NCBI GenBank assembly: GCA_030639555.1
Contig: DAOWCM010000006.1
Coordinates: forward strand, 1 to 25,081
Reading direction: 5' to 3'
Length of the DNA: 25,081 bases
Origin: Candidatus Eiseniibacteriota bacterium
GTDB taxonomy: Bacteria; Joyebacterota; Joyebacteria; Joyebacterales; Joyebacteraceae
A program made the position numbers and the translations under genes. Shown here piece after piece: positions 22,994 through 25,081 of this stretch (its first letter is position 1; the number at the start of each line of letters is the position of its first letter). Under the pieces are notes generated by a model. That model was not told where the DNA came from, ran no database searches, and saw only the letters and a list, made by a program, of their open reading frames with translations.

Positions 22994-24667
22994 CTACTCG
23001 TTGTCAGCGGCGCGTTCTATCCACGCACCTTCATACCCGAGGTTCCTAACTGTGTCAAGATCTTCGCGGGCCGCCGACAGCATCGGATACCCGCCGGACA
23101 CCACCACCCGGAACCAGATCCCTCTGTCCTTCACCTTCGTCGCCACCACCTCCGCACCAACACCGCGTTCAATCAGCTGTCGGGCCTCGAAGACAGCCGC
23201 TCCTTCGTGACGGTGCGAGCTGACCATGATCCGATAGCGACCGCCGGGGCCGCTGATAACGGTGCCCCCGTCGGGGCTCTCGCGCGCCGCGGGCACGTCG
23301 GACTCGTCGAGGCCGGCGGAGCCGATCTCCTTGGCCGGGGCTGCCGGGCTATCTTCCACAGGCTCAGAATCCCGCCCTTCTACCACGGGCTCGTGTTTCC
23401 TCCGGCTGAGCTCGTCGAGCCACGCGTTGGACCTGCGTTCTCCGTCGATGAACCACCACAGCAGGACCGCGACGGCGACGAGCACGAGCATGGTCGCCAT
23501 GACCGCCAGATGGTTCGGAGTCATCCGTCGACGGCGCAACGAGGCGCCGAGCACGAGCGGTGTGTGCTTCGCCCCACCAGTGTCGTCGCGACGCGCCGCG
23601 GTCCCGTGGCGCCCGGGTCCGGGACGCCCCGTCGTCGACTCTTGCGGCGGCGCTACCACCTTCGCGGAGACAGCTGAAACCTCGCTCGTCGACAGCACGA
23701 GTGGGGGACGTTCTGCCGCCTCGCCAGGCTCTTCGGCATCCGGCGCCTCGCCAGGCTCTTCGGCATCCGGCGCCTCGCCAGGCTGTTCGGCATCCGGCGC
23801 CTCGCCAGGCTCTTCGGCATCTGCCGCCTCGCCAGGCTGTTCGGCATCCGGCGCCTCGCCAGGCTCTTCGGCATCCGGCGCCTCGCCAGGCTCTTCGGCA
23901 TCCGGCGCCTCGCCAGGCTCTTCGACGTCTGCCGCCTTGCGAGGCTCTTCGACATCTGCCGTCTTGCGAGGCTCTTCGACGTCTGCCGCCTCGCTCTGCG
24001 GCAGGACTAGGATTCCTGTCGTCCTCATGCCATCGGTGCACGAAGCCAGCGACGCTATGTCGGCTCCAGTCCCACCGATGCAGACGACTGCGTCGAGAGC
24101 ACCCAGTGCCTTCGTCAGATGGACCGGAGGCACGAGCACGAGCACCAGCGCATCATCCGCGAGTGCCCTGAGTATCTTCGTGAATGCGTCCGCCTCGAAG
24201 ACCTTGTCGACCGACAGCGGATGCGAACCTGCCGTGACCACGCTGACGCCCGGCGCGAGAGTGCGCCTGACAATGGCGGCGCGTGACACCCCGAACAGCA
24301 CCGCGTCCACCAATCCCTCATCCGGGTCTTCGTCGAGCGCTTTTCCAAGGACGGGACTCTCCACGCTCGCGTCAACAAGGACCAGCATTCTTCCTCTGTC
24401 ACCGAGCCATGCCGCGGCGTCCGCCGCGAGCCCGGCGGCTTCCGACATGTCCGTTCCGGAGATCCCGACCACACCCTTCACTAAATCCAGCGACCGCTCG
24501 AGATCCGGCATCCATCCCGCCAGCGCATCCCCGATCACCGGACGGACCAGCACCGGGTCACGGAGCTCACCGCTGCGCTCCACAGCCACACCGCCGGCGA
24601 GCACGCCGGACTCGCGCAAACGCTCGAACTCCTCACTGGCCGTTCCGGATAACGCTCTGAACTCCAC
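22994..24667 (-). CDS. Degenerate BY-kinase/MinD-like protein with repeat linker, one TM and SPOR domain
   Basis: 557 residues, four parts. (1) Residues ~10-205 follow the CpsD/CapB tyrosine-kinase/ParA layout: EEFERLR helix, GISGTDMSEAAG where Walker A should be but without Lys, MLVLVDASVESP (Walker A'), VVTAGSHPLS and LVLVLVPPVH where Walker B should read xxDxPP but lacks Asp. Catalysis is therefore doubtful. (2) Residues 227-316 are ten 9-residue Pro/Glu/Ala/Asp repeats. (3) RRRR (378-381) precedes one membrane segment (~386-407), so the N-terminus should be cytoplasmic. (4) Residues ~475-553 resemble a SPOR domain (YRIMVSS, GIWFRVVVSGGY), which usually binds denuded peptidoglycan. GTG 24667 has AGGAG 8 bases upstream. 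Role unknown; a cytoplasm-to-wall link in division or envelope control is plausible. Confidence 0.85.
   Translation of the reverse strand: MEFRALSGTASEEFERLRESGVLAGGVAVERSGELRDPVLVRPVIGDALAGWMPDLERSLDLVKGVVGISGTDMSEAAGLAADAAAWLGDRGRMLVLVDASVESPVLGKALDEDPDEGLVDAVLFGVSRAAIVRRTLAPGVSVVTAGSHPLSVDKVFEADAFTKILRALADDALVLVLVPPVHLTKALGALDAVVCIGGTGADIASLASCTDGMRTTGILVLPQSEAADVEEPRKTADVEEPRKAADVEEPGEAPDAEEPGEAPDAEEPGEAPDAEQPGEAADAEEPGEAPDAEQPGEAPDAEEPGEAPDAEEPGEAAERPPLVLSTSEVSAVSAKVVAPPQESTTGRPGPGRHGTAARRDDTGGAKHTPLVLGASLRRRRMTPNHLAVMATMLVLVAVAVLLWWFIDGERRSNAWLDELSRRKHEPVVEGRDSEPVEDSPAAPAKEIGSAGLDESDVPAARESPDGGTVISGPGGRYRIMVSSHRHEGAAVFEARQLIERGVGAEVVATKVKDRGIWFRVVVSGGYPMLSAAREDLDTVRNLGYEGAWIERAADNE
23720..23989 (-). 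repeat. Ten tandem 27-bp units inside the SPOR-protein gene
   Basis: 270 bases equal exactly ten 27-base units, each coding nine residues of the type APDAEEPGE. Seven of the eight units closest to the 3' end (23720-23935) differ from one another at no more than about three bases; the unit at 23909-23935 and the two N-terminal ones diverge more (DVEE, PRK). The purity at DNA level and in-frame unit size point to recent copy-number change by slippage or recombination. The peptide is a charged, flexible spacer on the cytoplasmic side. Confidence 0.95.
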
Positions 24668-24669
24668 GG

Positions 24670-25081
24670 CTATTTCTCCTCTAACGCTCTGAGCAAGGCC
24701 GCGACCACCGCGGCGTCCTGACTCTCGTGGACCGTTCTCAGGTCGATGACGATGCGGTCTTCGTGAGTCCGGGCCACGACGGCAGGCGACGCCGTGAGCA
24801 TCGCCGACGTGACCGACCCCGCCGAAACACCGCGTTGCGGTTCTATCTGGACTCCCCTGCTGGGTATGACCCTCTCGGGAGCGGCGCCTCCGCCCACGAG
24901 TCCTTCCAGTTCCACTACCGACACCCGCACTCGGTCGCCCAGCGAGGACGCCAGGGACCCGGCCATCTTGTCGGACCTTCGTGCGAGCGAGTCGAGCGGC
25001 GCCATGATGGTCGACAGCACCGGGACCGCGGTCTCAGCATCGCCCATGAGATAGCTTCTCAGAGTCGCTGACAGCGCGGCA
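24670..25081 (-). CDS. selA: L-seryl-tRNA(Sec) selenium transferase SelA, C-terminal part
   Basis: The frame is open at the right edge, so about 137 C-terminal residues are visible. ALSATLRSYL followed by PVLSTIMAPLDSLARRSDKMA, then EGLVGGGAAPERVIPS and DRIVIDLRTV near the end, match the small C-terminal domain of SelA. SelA is a PLP enzyme that converts Ser-tRNA(Sec) to Sec-tRNA(Sec) with selenophosphate; the PLP lysine lies outside the window. It ends 2 bases before the SPOR-protein start, so the two are probably co-transcribed. Its presence implies the genome decodes UGA as selenocysteine somewhere. Confidence 0.88.
   Translation of the reverse strand, partial: AALSATLRSYLMGDAETAVPVLSTIMAPLDSLARRSDKMAGSLASSLGDRVRVSVVELEGLVGGGAAPERVIPSRGVQIEPQRGVSAGSVTSAMLTASPAVVARTHEDRIVIDLRTVHESQDAAVVAALLRALEEK

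Noticed and set aside
21504..23210. 568-codon plus-strand open frame opposite smc
   Set aside because: Antisense to the coiled-coil and head regions of a clear smc gene; composition is that of a mirrored frame.
23720..23989. Direct repeats as a CRISPR array
   Set aside because: Units are contiguous 27-mers without spacers and are in frame within a protein gene.
1..25081. Selenocysteine (in-frame TGA) genes in the window
   Set aside because: Every recognised gene is complete or cut only by the window edge; none shows homology continuing past a TGA.

Overview
This 25 kb, GC-rich window (clearly above 60% GC by eye) is packed with protein-coding genes, all on the minus strand and so transcribed from right to left. 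I found 22 coding regions, two of them cut by the window edges. There is no tRNA, rRNA, insertion sequence, CRISPR array or phage gene. Gaps are short and many stop and start codons overlap. The longest non-coding stretch, about 290 bases, is filled by a regulatory leader. A lipoprotein signal, GT9-type envelope glycosylation, a SPOR protein and selA suggest a free-living bacterium, probably diderm, perhaps an uncultivated lineage near the FCB group. That placement is a guess from gene content and style.

Right end (25081 to 18449): the 3' end of selA (selenocysteine synthesis), then an unusual membrane protein with a degenerate tyrosine-kinase/MinD-like domain, a 10-copy 9-residue repeat, one membrane segment and a SPOR domain, then smc and ftsY. 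These four genes follow each other closely.

Middle (18452 to 14102): a textbook riboflavin operon. A promoter with a perfect TTGACA box overlaps the ftsY stop codon. Next come an FMN riboswitch, a readable terminator and a 10-bp antiterminator pairing, then ribD, ribE, ribBA, ribH and nusB. The enzymes cover most of the route from GTP and ribulose 5-phosphate to riboflavin.

Left part (14091 to 1): a metallophosphoesterase, followed by a long envelope-glycan cluster. It holds a GT2, a radical SAM/SPASM protein, a DUF362 protein, a methyltransferase, a UPF0104/YbhN-type membrane protein, an NAD-dependent sugar epimerase, a polyprenyl-phosphate-type GT2, a GT4, another GT2, a lipoprotein phosphodiesterase, a GT9 and a second, membrane-anchored phosphodiesterase that runs off the left edge. 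I infer a pathway that builds a lipid-linked or surface glycan and decorates it outside the membrane. Its product is unknown. No terminator separates it from the riboflavin operon.

The most unusual items are the pseudo-kinase/SPOR protein with its DNA-level repeat, the radical SAM + DUF362 + methyltransferase block inside a glycan cluster, and the paired phosphodiesterases around a cysteine-rich GT9.
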